From NCBI GenBank assembly GCA_947462865.1, contig CANHRW010000122.1:1-6333 (forward strand): a DNA stretch of 6,333 nucleotides, written 5' to 3'. The DNA is from Bacteroidota bacterium. Lineage in GTDB: Bacteria > Bacteroidota > Bacteroidia > UKL13-3. Each line of letters opens with the position of its first letter. The stretch's first letter is position 1. The notes under the pieces were generated by a model. It was not told the origin of the DNA and searched no databases. It saw nothing but the letters and a program-made list of their open reading frames with translations. The translations under genes and the position numbers were made by a program. This document shows, piece after piece, positions 1-6,333 of the stretch.

Positions 1-1269
1 AGCAGCAGTTGAAGGAGGTAGCGCTAAAGTCGTAAAATTTCCAGTTGTAGAGTAGCCAACATTTGAATTGAGCGTAAAACCATAAGCTTTGTAAGCTATT
101 GCTGTGCCAGAAGGTAAGCCTGAAAAACTAGAACCAAATGAACCGGTGTCAGAGTTAGCAATTACAATTCTTGTGACACCTGTTCCACCAATTACTGGAT
201 TAGAATTGATACTTGTTTCAGACCACACAAAGCCTTTTGACATAGCAGGGTCACAATCATCACTTCCAGTTAAACTACTGGTAACTACTGCATCTGTTGT
301 TGTGATTGAATGAACTGTTAATGCTGTTAAACTTGGCAAAGGAAAGCTTGTCGCACTTGCTGCAGTTGTATAGCTAGAAGGGTTCGAAGCAGCAGTTGAT
401 GGGTTATAGTTGAGTGTTACTTCAGATATTAAGCTATCACTTGAATAGCTATAAACCCTAAACCAATATTTTGAGTTAGCTAATAAATTTCCAACCAAAA
501 CTGAGCTTCCGGTATCATTGTATACGCAATAATAACCACTTCCACCTAACTGACTTCCTCTGGTTGTATTGATTCCTTTTGGACTAGAAACATTGTACAA
601 TAAACCATCTTCTATGTTTGGAACTCCCGCCGAAGAACTTCTCAACATAAAGACCGCGGTTCTGTTTCCATTACCTTTGGCCCAATCTACTCTAACAGAT
701 TTGTTATTTAAACAGGTAAACTGAAGGTTGCTTGCTTGTATTGTTGGCTCATCATATCCAATTACAACTATATCATCAATACCAATTGCATTGTTAACTG
801 TGTTGTTGTATGTAATTATTCTAATGATATTTTGTGATCCATTATAAGCACTCGCATTAATAACCATTGAAGAGAAATTCTCATCCGCTGCGTATATTTC
901 ATCTAAATTATCCCAACTTACTCCCCCGTTAGTTGAGATTTCAACTGAAAGCATTGCTGGATTGGTAATTCCTAACTCTGCTTTCAACTGAAGATATACA
1001 ATAGCACGCTTGCCAGTGAAATCTAAATTTGGTGTTTGAATACTGGCATTGTTTGCATTCATCAAAATATAATCATTTCCAGAAATTGATAATTGACTAA
1101 TTCCAGAGCCCGACCATAAACTTGAAAACGAAGCTATTGTACCTGTATGTTTTGGAGTGATTGCATTTTGAGCAATGACTTGATATTGATTTGCTGACCA
1201 CAGCAAAATCATTAAAAATACCAAAGCTTTCTTGTACAAATACAGGTGTTGTATATGTGTTTTTTTCAT
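1..1269 (-). CDS. Secreted multidomain protein with jelly-roll-like and FnIII-like domains (partial, C-terminus beyond window)
   Basis: The reading frame is open from an ATG at 1269 to the left edge (423 codons, no stop), so the C-terminus is missing. Residues 1-33 are a signal peptide: KK near the start, a hydrophobic stretch at about 15-24, and likely cleavage after VIA33. Residues about 36-170 look like the MAM/jelly-roll-like beta domain common in Bacteroidota exported proteins, with STNGGVSW in the middle and a closing GIDDIVV (163 on). Residues about 176-305 form an FnIII-like domain with W196, the KGNGNR motif (198-203) and KYWFRVYSY around W269. Residues about 310-415 resemble a second FnIII type (GFVWSETSINSNP, then GSFGSSFSGLPSGTAIAYKAYGFTLNSNVGYS without aligned catalytic residues). 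It should be extracellular or surface-exposed; a type IX sorting domain may lie beyond the edge. It follows the LruC gene by 38 bases, so it is probably in the same operon. Its function is not recognised; adhesion or matrix roles are only guesses. Confidence 0.85.
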   Translation of the reverse strand, partial: MKKTHIQHLYLYKKALVFLMILLWSANQYQVIAQNAITPKHTGTIASFSSLWSGSGISQLSISGNDYILMNANNASIQTPNLDFTGKRAIVYLQLKAELGITNPAMLSVEISTNGGVSWDNLDEIYAADENFSSMVINASAYNGSQNIIRIITYNNTVNNAIGIDDIVVIGYDEPTIQASNLQFTCLNNKSVRVDWAKGNGNRTAVFMLRSSSAGVPNIEDGLLYNVSSPKGINTTRGSQLGGSGYYCVYNDTGSSVLVGNLLANSKYWFRVYSYSSDSLISEVTLNYNPSTAASNPSSYTTAASATSFPLPSLTALTVHSITTTDAVVTSSLTGSDDCDPAMSKGFVWSETSINSNPVIGGTGVTRIVIANSDTGSFGSSFSGLPSGTAIAYKAYGFTLNSNVGYSTTGNFTTLALPPSTAA

Positions 1270-1307
1270 AATAATGCTTTTAAATGAACCAATTATAGAT
1301 GGGACAA

Positions 1308-2687
1308 TTAACGAATAATGAGTTTTGATGTGTTTCTATTTCCAGGCATATCAATGTACCAATCTGGATTACTCAAGCCATTACTTTGAGCCCAAATAGA
1401 AAAATTTAAATAAGCCTGTAAAAAGTCTACTTTTTCTTTTGTGTACGGTATAGAAGTATTGATATCAAGAGCCCAAGGCAAGTTGTTGTATGATTTATAG
1501 TACCTACCAATTCCAGGAATTGAATTGTCATTTACTGTACCAAAGAAACCTACATTTGCCTTGTCTGATGGAATTCTATTGGCAAGGTGAATCTCTTTAC
1601 CTCTTTGTTGATTAACAATAATATAAGGATTAAAAGCAGCCGCGTCCATAATTGAAGTAGAAAGTGTACCTCCTGCAGGCACTGTGCCATTGTCTATAAA
1701 TGTCAAATGAATTTTGGTTGTATCTGAACCAACATCAGGTGCATTAGGGTCTACATTTACAAACCAATACCCGCCAGTTGTAGGAAGTAAATCATATGCA
1801 TCTTTGAATACGATAATGTTGGCATGATTAGGCTGGTCAAACTCTGTTCCGTTTGCATTGAATGTAGTCCATGTTACTCCAGTAGTTTTGGTGCCTGTAA
1901 CGGTTGTAATTTTATCAGCCTGCACACCATCAAGTTGAAATGCAAAGGCATTGTGCAAATCTCCACCAATTGCTCTTGTTACAAAGGTATAATCAGCTTC
2001 TACTACATTGTTGTCTCCGTTAGAAACTACTGAATAATTGTAATCTATAACTAAATCATTGAAATCATAATCACCAATTCCAGGCCATAAATCTTCAAAC
2101 AATAAGGTGCCATATCCTACAGTCGGATTATTGGTTATAAATGCCCTCAATGGATCTGAAGGAAAAGCATCGTCGATATCTGGCACATTGTCACCATCTA
2201 AATCAGGTAAAGACGTGTAAGTTGATGTTCTAAGAAAAAATTCTGTGTCAAAATAATTAAATGTACTTACAGTGGTATATTCAATTACCCAAAAATAATA
2301 TTTGGCGTTTGAGTTAAGGTTTGTAACAGTCACAGAGTCTGCGTTTCCTGAATACAACACTTTAGCATTTCCAATTGAACTTCCTGAGCCATAACTAGCA
2401 TTGGCAGTATAAGCTGCTTTGTCTGCAGGCCAAACATTGATAGTAGAATCTAATGAGGCCAAAACAATTCTTCCGGTTCCATTACCAGAAGTCCATTTAA
2501 AAGTTAAACTTGTTGGGCTCAAATAAACAAAATTTGGATTACTGGCCCCAATTGAAGGATATGTAATTGAAACCGAATCGGTAACATTATCAGTAAAAAC
2601 TGGTTGCGAATAGACCTGTAAAGCAAAACCCATCAACAAAATGGTTAAGCTATTTTTTAAAATCTTTATGATCCTTTGATTTTTCAT
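1308..2687 (-). CDS. LruC domain-containing secreted protein with FnIII-like domain
   Basis: The protein has 459 residues. A signal peptide occupies about 1-27 (KNQRIIKILK, then a hydrophobic core, ending VYS before QP). Residues about 45-155 form an FnIII-like domain with W65, SGNGTGR (67-73) and NLNSNAKYYFWVIEY. A calcium-binding, thrombospondin-3-like segment follows: DLDGDNVPDIDDAFPSDP from D162. The rest, from about 196, matches the LruC/DUF4842 domain: LFEDLWPGIGDYDFNDLVIDY (196-216), and near the C-terminus LPWALDI, a tyrosine/tryptophan-rich AYLNFSIWAQSNG and PDWYIDMPGNRN. The family is found in Bacteroidota and Leptospira; its biochemical role is not established. The protein ends shortly after this motif and no separate sorting domain is visible. 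ATG at 2687 gives the best signal peptide; the leader before it is A-rich with no Shine-Dalgarno. It lies between the lipoprotein (21 bases) and the jelly-roll/FnIII protein (38 bases). Family assignment is firm; function is unknown. Confidence 0.9.
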   Translation of the reverse strand: MKNQRIIKILKNSLTILLMGFALQVYSQPVFTDNVTDSVSITYPSIGASNPNFVYLSPTSLTFKWTSGNGTGRIVLASLDSTINVWPADKAAYTANASYGSGSSIGNAKVLYSGNADSVTVTNLNSNAKYYFWVIEYTTVSTFNYFDTEFFLRTSTYTSLPDLDGDNVPDIDDAFPSDPLRAFITNNPTVGYGTLLFEDLWPGIGDYDFNDLVIDYNYSVVSNGDNNVVEADYTFVTRAIGGDLHNAFAFQLDGVQADKITTVTGTKTTGVTWTTFNANGTEFDQPNHANIIVFKDAYDLLPTTGGYWFVNVDPNAPDVGSDTTKIHLTFIDNGTVPAGGTLSTSIMDAAAFNPYIIVNQQRGKEIHLANRIPSDKANVGFFGTVNDNSIPGIGRYYKSYNNLPWALDINTSIPYTKEKVDFLQAYLNFSIWAQSNGLSNPDWYIDMPGNRNTSKLIIR

Positions 2688-2708
2688 TTTCGTTCAGATT
2701 ATCAGGAT

Positions 2709-3098
2709 TTAAGGTTGCGAATTTACAACTATTCTACCTGCTTTAGGATTAAATTTTACAAATTTACCAGCGTAACTCCATCTCAAATTTTGAACATGCG
2801 AAGGGATGAGTACCTTGGCCACAAAAGAGTCTTTAGCCTTTTGAAGTCTTTGGTAATAAATATGCCCGCTTTCATCTAAAATTTTAAACGCAGCAATTCT
2901 TGGGTCTGTTAAAGTTCCATCAAATTGAACCATTAACTCAGAATTGGTGTTCCAATTAAATTTTTCAGAAGTTTTAAGACCTCCGAAGCTTTGCTGTGGC
3001 TTTATTTCTCCGTTTCTTTCAATGCTGGTTCTTTTACAAGCCCCAACCATTAAAATCAACCCAATGCCTATTACAATAAAAAAACGAATCATGTTCAT
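2709..3098 (-). CDS. Small lipoprotein, first gene of the envelope operon
   Basis: From the ATG at 3098 the product has 129 residues. A short basic start is followed by a hydrophobic run and the lipobox VGAC (18-21), so Cys21 should be lipidated by Lgt and become the mature N-terminus after Lsp cleavage. The residues after it (KRTS) lack the acidic cluster that acts as a surface-export signal in some Bacteroidota, so it may stay on the periplasmic face; this is inference. The mature part is about 109 residues. A segment around F47-G61 (FNWNTNSELMVQFDG) resembles the beta-strand motif often found upstream of LruC domains in larger proteins, and the rest is predicted mostly beta (HIYYQRL, FVAKVLIP, NLRWSYAGKFVKF). 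An in-frame TTG at 3116 would add six residues, but the ATG at 3098 (or 3092) gives the usual lipoprotein signal length. Function is not recognised. Confidence 0.82.
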   Translation of the reverse strand: MNMIRFFIVIGIGLILMVGACKRTSIERNGEIKPQQSFGGLKTSEKFNWNTNSELMVQFDGTLTDPRIAAFKILDESGHIYYQRLQKAKDSFVAKVLIPSHVQNLRWSYAGKFVKFNPKAGRIVVNSQP

Positions 3099-3128
3099 TT
3101 TAAAAAGATTTAACAAACATCATCTGAG

Positions 3129-3170
3129 AAAATAGTACCAACTTTAAAAAAATAGTATAAAGTGCTATTT
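3129..3170. repeat. Direct repeat pair AAAATAGTA, 20 bases apart, upstream of the lipoprotein operon
   Basis: AAAATAGTA occurs at 3129-3137 and 3149-3157, a spacing of 20 bases or about two helical turns. The second copy also forms an imperfect inverted repeat with CTATTT at 3165-3170 (AAATAG at 3150-3155). The position just upstream of the minus-strand lipoprotein start would suit a regulator binding site or promoter elements. The region is AT-rich, so chance is a real alternative. Confidence 0.3.
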
Positions 3171-3193
3171 ATAAGAAACTTAATGACAGTAAA

Positions 3194-3207
3194 ACACATA
3201 GATGTGT
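3194..3207. promoter_or_regulatory. 14-base palindrome ACACAT-AG-ATGTGT, possible operator
   Basis: Two perfect 6-base arms (3194-3199 and 3202-3207) flank a 2-base centre. The site lies between the terminator of the TPR gene and the lipoprotein start, about 95 bases upstream of the latter. On the minus strand it overlaps a TTGACA (3210-3205), but no convincing downstream promoter box was found at the right spacing. It could bind a dimeric regulator; no family is implied by the sequence. Confidence 0.3.
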
Positions 3208-3208
3208 C

Positions 3209-3253
3209 AAAAAAAATGTCTCAAATTGGGATTAAATTATCCCAAAATGAGAC
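3209..3253 (-). terminator. Intrinsic terminator of the TPR gene
   Basis: The arms 3218-3232 and 3239-3253 are 15 bases each and pair except for two adjacent mismatches, with a 6-base loop (3233-3238). Read on the minus strand, the hairpin is followed after one base by eight T residues (3216-3209). It begins 29 bases after the TPR stop codon. It should end the TPR transcript and insulate the lipoprotein-LruC operon, so that operon needs its own promoter between 3208 and 3099. Confidence 0.85.
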
Positions 3254-3281
3254 GTGAGGGTAGTCAATCAGTAGCCAATAT

Positions 3282-3989
3282 TTATTCAAATGCTTCTAAA
3301 AACTTGCATCTTTCTAGTTCAATTTTCTGTGCTTTTTTTATATCTAGTAATCCAAATTCTATCTTGTTTAACATCATCCAACACTTAGCTCTTTTTCTAA
3401 AAGCTTCTGCGCCATCTTTGTTTAATTGAATAGCAATGTCAAAACTTCTTTTGGCTTCAGCATAGCTGCCCATTTCCATTAGGATAGAACCATGCAAATA
3501 ATGACTAGCATATTCAAAAGGTAATATTTCAATGGCTTCATTAATTGTTCTCAATGCCATTTTAGGATTGCCTTTGTCTAAATAAGATTGAGCAAGAATT
3601 TCTATCACTTCAGATTTGGCATAAGCATCTCTTCCCATAGAAAGTGCCCTCATTAATAATGGTTCTGCCACTTCGTAATTTTCATTGTATAAGTGAAATT
3701 GAGCCAAACCAATTAAACAAGGCAAAGAATGGGGATGTAATTGATTGAGTTTTAAAAACAATTGAAATGCAGACTTTAACTCATCGCTTTTTAATAAACA
3801 ATATGCTTTTAGCAACTGTGCTTCTAAGTGATTGGGATTGAACAATAAATAAGAATTACAAAGCTGTATGGCTGTTTTAATAAAGCCCCAATTTAAACTT
3901 GAGTGGGCTTTTGCCAATAAATGCTTTGTTTGAACCAATGTTTGAAAGTTGTTCTCTAATTGTTGGATGTGCAGGTTTGTCTGTGTCAT
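3282..3989 (-). CDS. Tetratricopeptide-repeat protein
   Basis: The protein has 235 residues with no signal peptide or membrane segment, so it is probably cytoplasmic. It is built of helix pairs with TPR spacing. Clear units lie at about 33-66 (AIQLCNSYLLFNPNHLEA), 67-100, 101-134 (YEVAEPLLMRAL), 136-157 (YLDKGNPKMALRTINEAIEILP) and 160-190 (YLHGSILMEMGSYAEAKRSFDIAIQLN), with a degenerate last unit at about 194-225. The third to fifth show the usual G/A/Y and P positions. TPR arrays bind partner proteins; no enzymatic domain is fused, and the partner cannot be named. The ATG at 3989 is preceded by an AT-rich leader without Shine-Dalgarno. The gene is single, with a promoter element upstream and a strong terminator downstream, and is divergent from the WYL regulator, which might control it. 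Confidence 0.85.
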   Translation of the reverse strand: MTQTNLHIQQLENNFQTLVQTKHLLAKAHSSLNWGFIKTAIQLCNSYLLFNPNHLEAQLLKAYCLLKSDELKSAFQLFLKLNQLHPHSLPCLIGLAQFHLYNENYEVAEPLLMRALSMGRDAYAKSEVIEILAQSYLDKGNPKMALRTINEAIEILPFEYASHYLHGSILMEMGSYAEAKRSFDIAIQLNKDGAEAFRKRAKCWMMLNKIEFGLLDIKKAQKIELERCKFLEAFE

Positions 3990-4018
3990 AATCGGTTATA
4001 TTTAATGTTATTGTTGTA

Positions 4019-4026
4019 CAAAGCTA
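4019..4026 (-). promoter_or_regulatory. Bacteroidota-type -7 element (TAGCTTTG) for the TPR gene
   Basis: The minus strand reads TAGCTTTG, an exact match to the TAnnTTTG element of Bacteroidota primary sigma-factor promoters. It sits about 30 bases upstream of the TPR start codon, which would give a leader of roughly 23 bases. No TTG is present at the expected -33 distance, so only half of the promoter is supported. Confidence 0.5.
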
Positions 4027-4109
4027 CAAAGTGATTCCGCAGTGTATTTGCGGGCTAAAACTATTGTCAATTCAGTGTTTTGTATGATATATATAATTAT
4101 ATTGCAAGC

Positions 4110-5120
4110 ATGCCAAAAAATAAAAACGCAATTATTCGTTACCGTATCATTGATGCGTGTTTGCGCAACAAATTCAAAAAATTTCCAACTAAGTTTGATT
4201 TTATAAATGCCTGTGAAAATTTGGGTTCAGTTTCATTAAGAACCATTGAAAAAGACCTTTACGACATGATGTATGACGAAGAACTAAAGTATTTTGCACC
4301 AATTGCCTATTCAAAATCAGAAAAAGGATATTATTATGAAGATCCTGTTTATTCCATTTCCAATTTCCCTATCAATGAAGAAGATTTATCTGCTATTGCT
4401 TTTGCTTGTTCAATTTTAAGGCAGTTTGGTGGAATAGATCCTGCTAAACAATTGTTAGACTCAATAGAAAAATTAGAAAACTATTTGCACGCTAATGCAA
4501 AACTTCCTCAGAAATCATGGGAAACAATTATTCAGGCCGAAACCAGTACTGCTGACCCTGGTTTTGAATTCATGTCTCCCATATTAGAATGCATTAAAAA
4601 TTCAACTGTTTTTGAACTCAATTACAAACGATTTAATAGTGAACAAATTAAAACATACAGCATACACCCCTATTTACTTAAACAGTATAGAAACCGATGG
4701 TATGTAATTGGTTTTGATGAAAACAGAAATGACATTGGCACTTTTGCATTGGACAGAATCATGAGTTTAATACCTGTTAAAGAAACCTTCAATACAATTG
4801 GTAGTTTCAATGCATTGAATTATCATAAATATGCTTTTGGAATTCATGTAAGTAAAGACCAAGAGCCTGAAAAAATAAGGCTAAAATTTTTACCTCAAGA
4901 AGCAGCTTTTATAAAAAGTCAACCACTACATGCCAGTCAGGTAACTATTGAAGATACGGCCACTCATTTTATCATTGAAATTGAAGTCTGGGTGAGCTTT
5001 GAACTTGTAAATAGTATTTTAGGCTTTGGTGAACGCGTCGAAGTACTCAGTCCAGAAACATTGAGACAGGATATTATCAATCATTTAAAGAATACAATAA
5101 CTTTGTATCAATCTAATTAA
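4110..5120 (+). CDS. WYL-domain transcriptional regulator
   Basis: From the ATG at 4110 the protein has 336 residues, a normal length for this family. An upstream in-frame TTG at 4080 adds ten residues that look unrelated, whereas MPKNKNAIIRYRIIDACLRN matches the usual family start. The N-terminal part (about 1-75) is a winged helix-turn-helix, with SLRTIEKDLYDM as the likely recognition region, followed by the linker YYYEDPVYSISNFPINEEDL. The WYL domain spans about 155-235, with RWYVIGFD at R196-W197-Y198-V199 (a WYV form of the motif) and FALDRI. A C-terminal WCX-like extension (about 245-330) contains IRLKFLPQEAAFIKSQPLH and LGFGERVEVLSP. WYL domains bind nucleic acid or nucleotide-type ligands and control DNA binding; the ligand here is unknown. 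The gene is divergent from the TPR gene and one base upstream of mazG, so autoregulation of the operon is plausible. Confidence 0.92.
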   Translation: MPKNKNAIIRYRIIDACLRNKFKKFPTKFDFINACENLGSVSLRTIEKDLYDMMYDEELKYFAPIAYSKSEKGYYYEDPVYSISNFPINEEDLSAIAFACSILRQFGGIDPAKQLLDSIEKLENYLHANAKLPQKSWETIIQAETSTADPGFEFMSPILECIKNSTVFELNYKRFNSEQIKTYSIHPYLLKQYRNRWYVIGFDENRNDIGTFALDRIMSLIPVKETFNTIGSFNALNYHKYAFGIHVSKDQEPEKIRLKFLPQEAAFIKSQPLHASQVTIEDTATHFIIEIEVWVSFELVNSILGFGERVEVLSPETLRQDIINHLKNTITLYQSN

Positions 5121-5121
5121 A

Positions 5122-5901
5122 ATGCATACAAAAGAAGAAAAACTGGCCGCCTTTGGCAGGGTATTGGATATCATGGATGAATTGAGAGAAAAATGTCCTT
5201 GGGATCGCAAGCAAACGCTTGAGACGCTTAGGCACTTAACCATTGAAGAAACCTATGAACTAAGTGATGCCATTGTTCAAAATAACCTATCAGATTTAAA
5301 AAAAGAAATTGGGGACGTCTTCTTGCATTTAGTTTTTTATGCTAAAATAGCAAGTGAGCAAAACATGTTCGATATCTGTGATGTATTAAATTCATTGTCT
5401 GATAAACTTATCAGCAGACACCCGCATATTTATGGAGATACCATTGCCAATACAGAAGAAGAAGTTCGTGAAAATTGGGAGCAACTCAAGTTAAAAGAAG
5501 GTAATAAATCTGTTTTAAGTGGTGTAGCCAAAGGCACTCCTTCAATGGTGAAAGCATTCAGAATGCAAGAAAAAGCAGCTCAGGTTGGGTTCGACTGGGA
5601 AACACCTGAACAAGTTTGGGCCAAAGTATACGAAGAATTGGAAGAATTTAAACAGGAACTTCAACTTCAAAATAAATTAGCTGCGCAAAACGAGTTGGGA
5701 GATTTGTTTTTTGCACTCATCAATGTTGCAAGAAAATACCAACTGAATCCAGATGATGGTTTAGAACACACGAATCAAAAATTCCAAAATAGATTCATGT
5801 ATATTGAAAGCCAGTTACAGGTCAATAAATTACATTTCAATGAATTAAATTTAGAGCAGCTAGACCATTACTGGAATCAAGCTAAATCAAAGGGAATTTA
5901 A
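5122..5901 (+). CDS. mazG: Nucleoside triphosphate pyrophosphohydrolase MazG
   Basis: The enzyme hydrolyses (d)NTPs to the monophosphate and pyrophosphate in the cytoplasm, and in well-studied bacteria it helps remove aberrant nucleotides and affects the stringent response. At 259 residues it has the full two-domain length. Domain 1 shows CPWDRKQT (25-32), the metal-binding EETYE (E42, E43, E46) and KEIGD (E62, D65), then SRHPHIYGD. Domain 2 shows the second set: EELEE (E171, E172, E175) and NELGD (E191, D194), followed by the usual NPDDGLEHTNQKFQNRF. The ending LDHYWNQAKSKGI is typical. All metal ligands seem intact, so the enzyme should be active. The ATG follows the WYL stop codon after one base, so translation probably depends on ribosomes finishing the regulator gene; no separate Shine-Dalgarno is clear. 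Confidence 0.97.
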   Translation: MHTKEEKLAAFGRVLDIMDELREKCPWDRKQTLETLRHLTIEETYELSDAIVQNNLSDLKKEIGDVFLHLVFYAKIASEQNMFDICDVLNSLSDKLISRHPHIYGDTIANTEEEVRENWEQLKLKEGNKSVLSGVAKGTPSMVKAFRMQEKAAQVGFDWETPEQVWAKVYEELEEFKQELQLQNKLAAQNELGDLFFALINVARKYQLNPDDGLEHTNQKFQNRFMYIESQLQVNKLHFNELNLEQLDHYWNQAKSKGI

Positions 5902-5944
5902 AACAAAACTGGCCATAGAATGTTAAATAAACAAACTATAGCAA

Positions 5945-6268
5945 ATGGTACACAAAACCAACGATTCGGGTCTACAGGAATATCTTAAATCTCACCCCAA
6001 AATTGTGATTAAATTTTACGCAAATTGGTGCGGTGTATGCAGGTTATTTGCTAGTAAATTCACAAAGGTTTCCAACAAAAACGGCAACGAAAAACTCTTG
6101 TTTTTAGAAATCAATGCTGAAGAAAATCCTTGGGCTAGAAATTTCGTAAGCTTTTCTAATCTACCTTTTTTAAGTATTGTATCTAATGGACAAGTCATAG
6201 AAGCAAGTTCAACATCAAAAATTGAATACCTTGAAAGTATGATTGAAAGACTTAAAACATGCGAATAA
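5945..6268 (+). CDS. Small cytoplasmic thioredoxin-like protein (CGVC active site)
   Basis: The protein has 107 residues, a thioredoxin-size single domain with no signal peptide. KIVIKFYANWCGVCRLF (from K19) contains the redox motif W28-C29-G30-V31-C32, and NLPFLSIV supplies the cis-proline P74 that faces the active site. A beta strand LLFLEINAEENP precedes it as in thioredoxins. Classical thioredoxin has CGPC; the V in place of P usually changes redox potential, so its substrate may differ from that of the main thioredoxin. It could equally be a thioredoxin-family reductase or chaperone-like protein. It follows mazG by 43 bases in the same direction and may be co-transcribed. The ATG at 5945 has only an A-rich leader. 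The reverse-strand open frame inside it is a shadow. Confidence 0.85.
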   Translation: MVHKTNDSGLQEYLKSHPKIVIKFYANWCGVCRLFASKFTKVSNKNGNEKLLFLEINAEENPWARNFVSFSNLPFLSIVSNGQVIEASSTSKIEYLESMIERLKTCE

Positions 6269-6271
6269 ATT

Positions 6272-6311
6272 GAGTTTATGCACCTATTTTTATCAATTTG
6301 TTGATAAACTC
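6272..6311. repeat. Overlapping inverted repeats after the thioredoxin gene
   Basis: GAGTTTAT (6272-6279) pairs perfectly with ATAAACTC (6304-6311) around a 24-base loop. Inside, TATCAA (6291-6296) pairs with TTGATA (6301-6306) around TTTG. The two hairpins share 6304-6306, so full pairing of both at once is not possible. No T tract follows on either strand, so this is not a standard intrinsic terminator, though it begins four bases after the stop codon and could act as a 3' end structure. The remaining bases to 6333 show nothing recognisable. Confidence 0.4.
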
Positions 6312-6333
6312 CCCTATTTAAACCAAGATCGGA

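Noticed and set aside
104..313. 69-codon plus-strand open frame
   Set aside because: It is antisense to the jelly-roll/FnIII gene, whose frame is open across the whole region with clear domain motifs.
1308..1340. C-terminal KLIIR of the LruC protein as a type IX sorting signal
   Set aside because: The residues follow directly on the LruC domain's own end, and there is no room for the ~70-residue sorting domain.
1824..2033. 69-codon plus-strand open frame
   Set aside because: It is a shadow of the LruC domain coding region and has no recognisable features.
2676..3135. Plus-strand open frames opposite the lipoprotein gene
   Set aside because: The minus strand encodes a clear lipobox protein here; the plus-strand products are low-complexity shadows.
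3202..3429. 75-codon plus-strand open frame
   Set aside because: It runs through the terminator hairpin and antisense to the TPR gene.
4064..4097. TTGTCA and TATAAT as a promoter for the WYL operon
   Set aside because: The spacing of 22 bases is too long for that promoter type, and the AT-rich context makes TATAAT likely by chance.
4080..4109. TTG start that extends the WYL regulator by ten residues
   Set aside because: The ATG at 4110 begins with the family's usual N-terminus; the added residues come from AT-rich promoter-like sequence.
6016..6198. 60-codon minus-strand open frame
   Set aside because: It is antisense to the thioredoxin-like gene, which has an intact active site.

Overview
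The window reads as an AT-rich chromosomal segment from a member of the Bacteroidota. Four things point there: a secreted LruC-domain protein and a protein with jelly-roll/FnIII-like architecture, start sites preceded by A-rich leaders instead of clear Shine-Dalgarno sequences, a Bacteroidota-type TAnnTTTG promoter element, and a WYL regulator whose N-terminus matches the form common in that phylum. Genus cannot be named from the sequence alone.

Left part (1-3098, minus strand): three co-directional genes form a probable operon for the cell envelope. In transcription order they are a small lipoprotein (3098-2709), an LruC-domain secreted protein (2687-1308) and a large secreted multidomain protein that runs off the left edge of the window (1269-1). 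The gaps are 21 and 38 bases. The two exported proteins share the same FnIII-like domain. All three carry export signals, so the products should meet at the envelope or outside the cell. Their function is unknown.

Middle (3099-4109): an intrinsic terminator (hairpin plus eight T on the minus strand) separates the envelope operon from an upstream minus-strand TPR-repeat gene (3989-3282). Between terminator and lipoprotein gene lie a 14-base palindrome and a pair of 9-base direct repeats 20 bases apart, which are candidate regulatory sites. The TPR gene has a TAnnTTTG element upstream and is divergent from the next operon.

Right part (4110-6268, plus strand): a WYL-domain transcriptional regulator, MazG nucleotide pyrophosphohydrolase and a small CGVC thioredoxin-like protein. 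The regulator and mazG are separated by one base and are probably translationally coupled. The thioredoxin follows after 43 bases. A plausible common theme is cytoplasmic housekeeping and stress protection, but this is inference. The right edge (6269-6333) holds only inverted repeats.

No mobile element, CRISPR array, RNA gene or defence system is visible. The least explained part is the lipoprotein-LruC-FnIII envelope operon.
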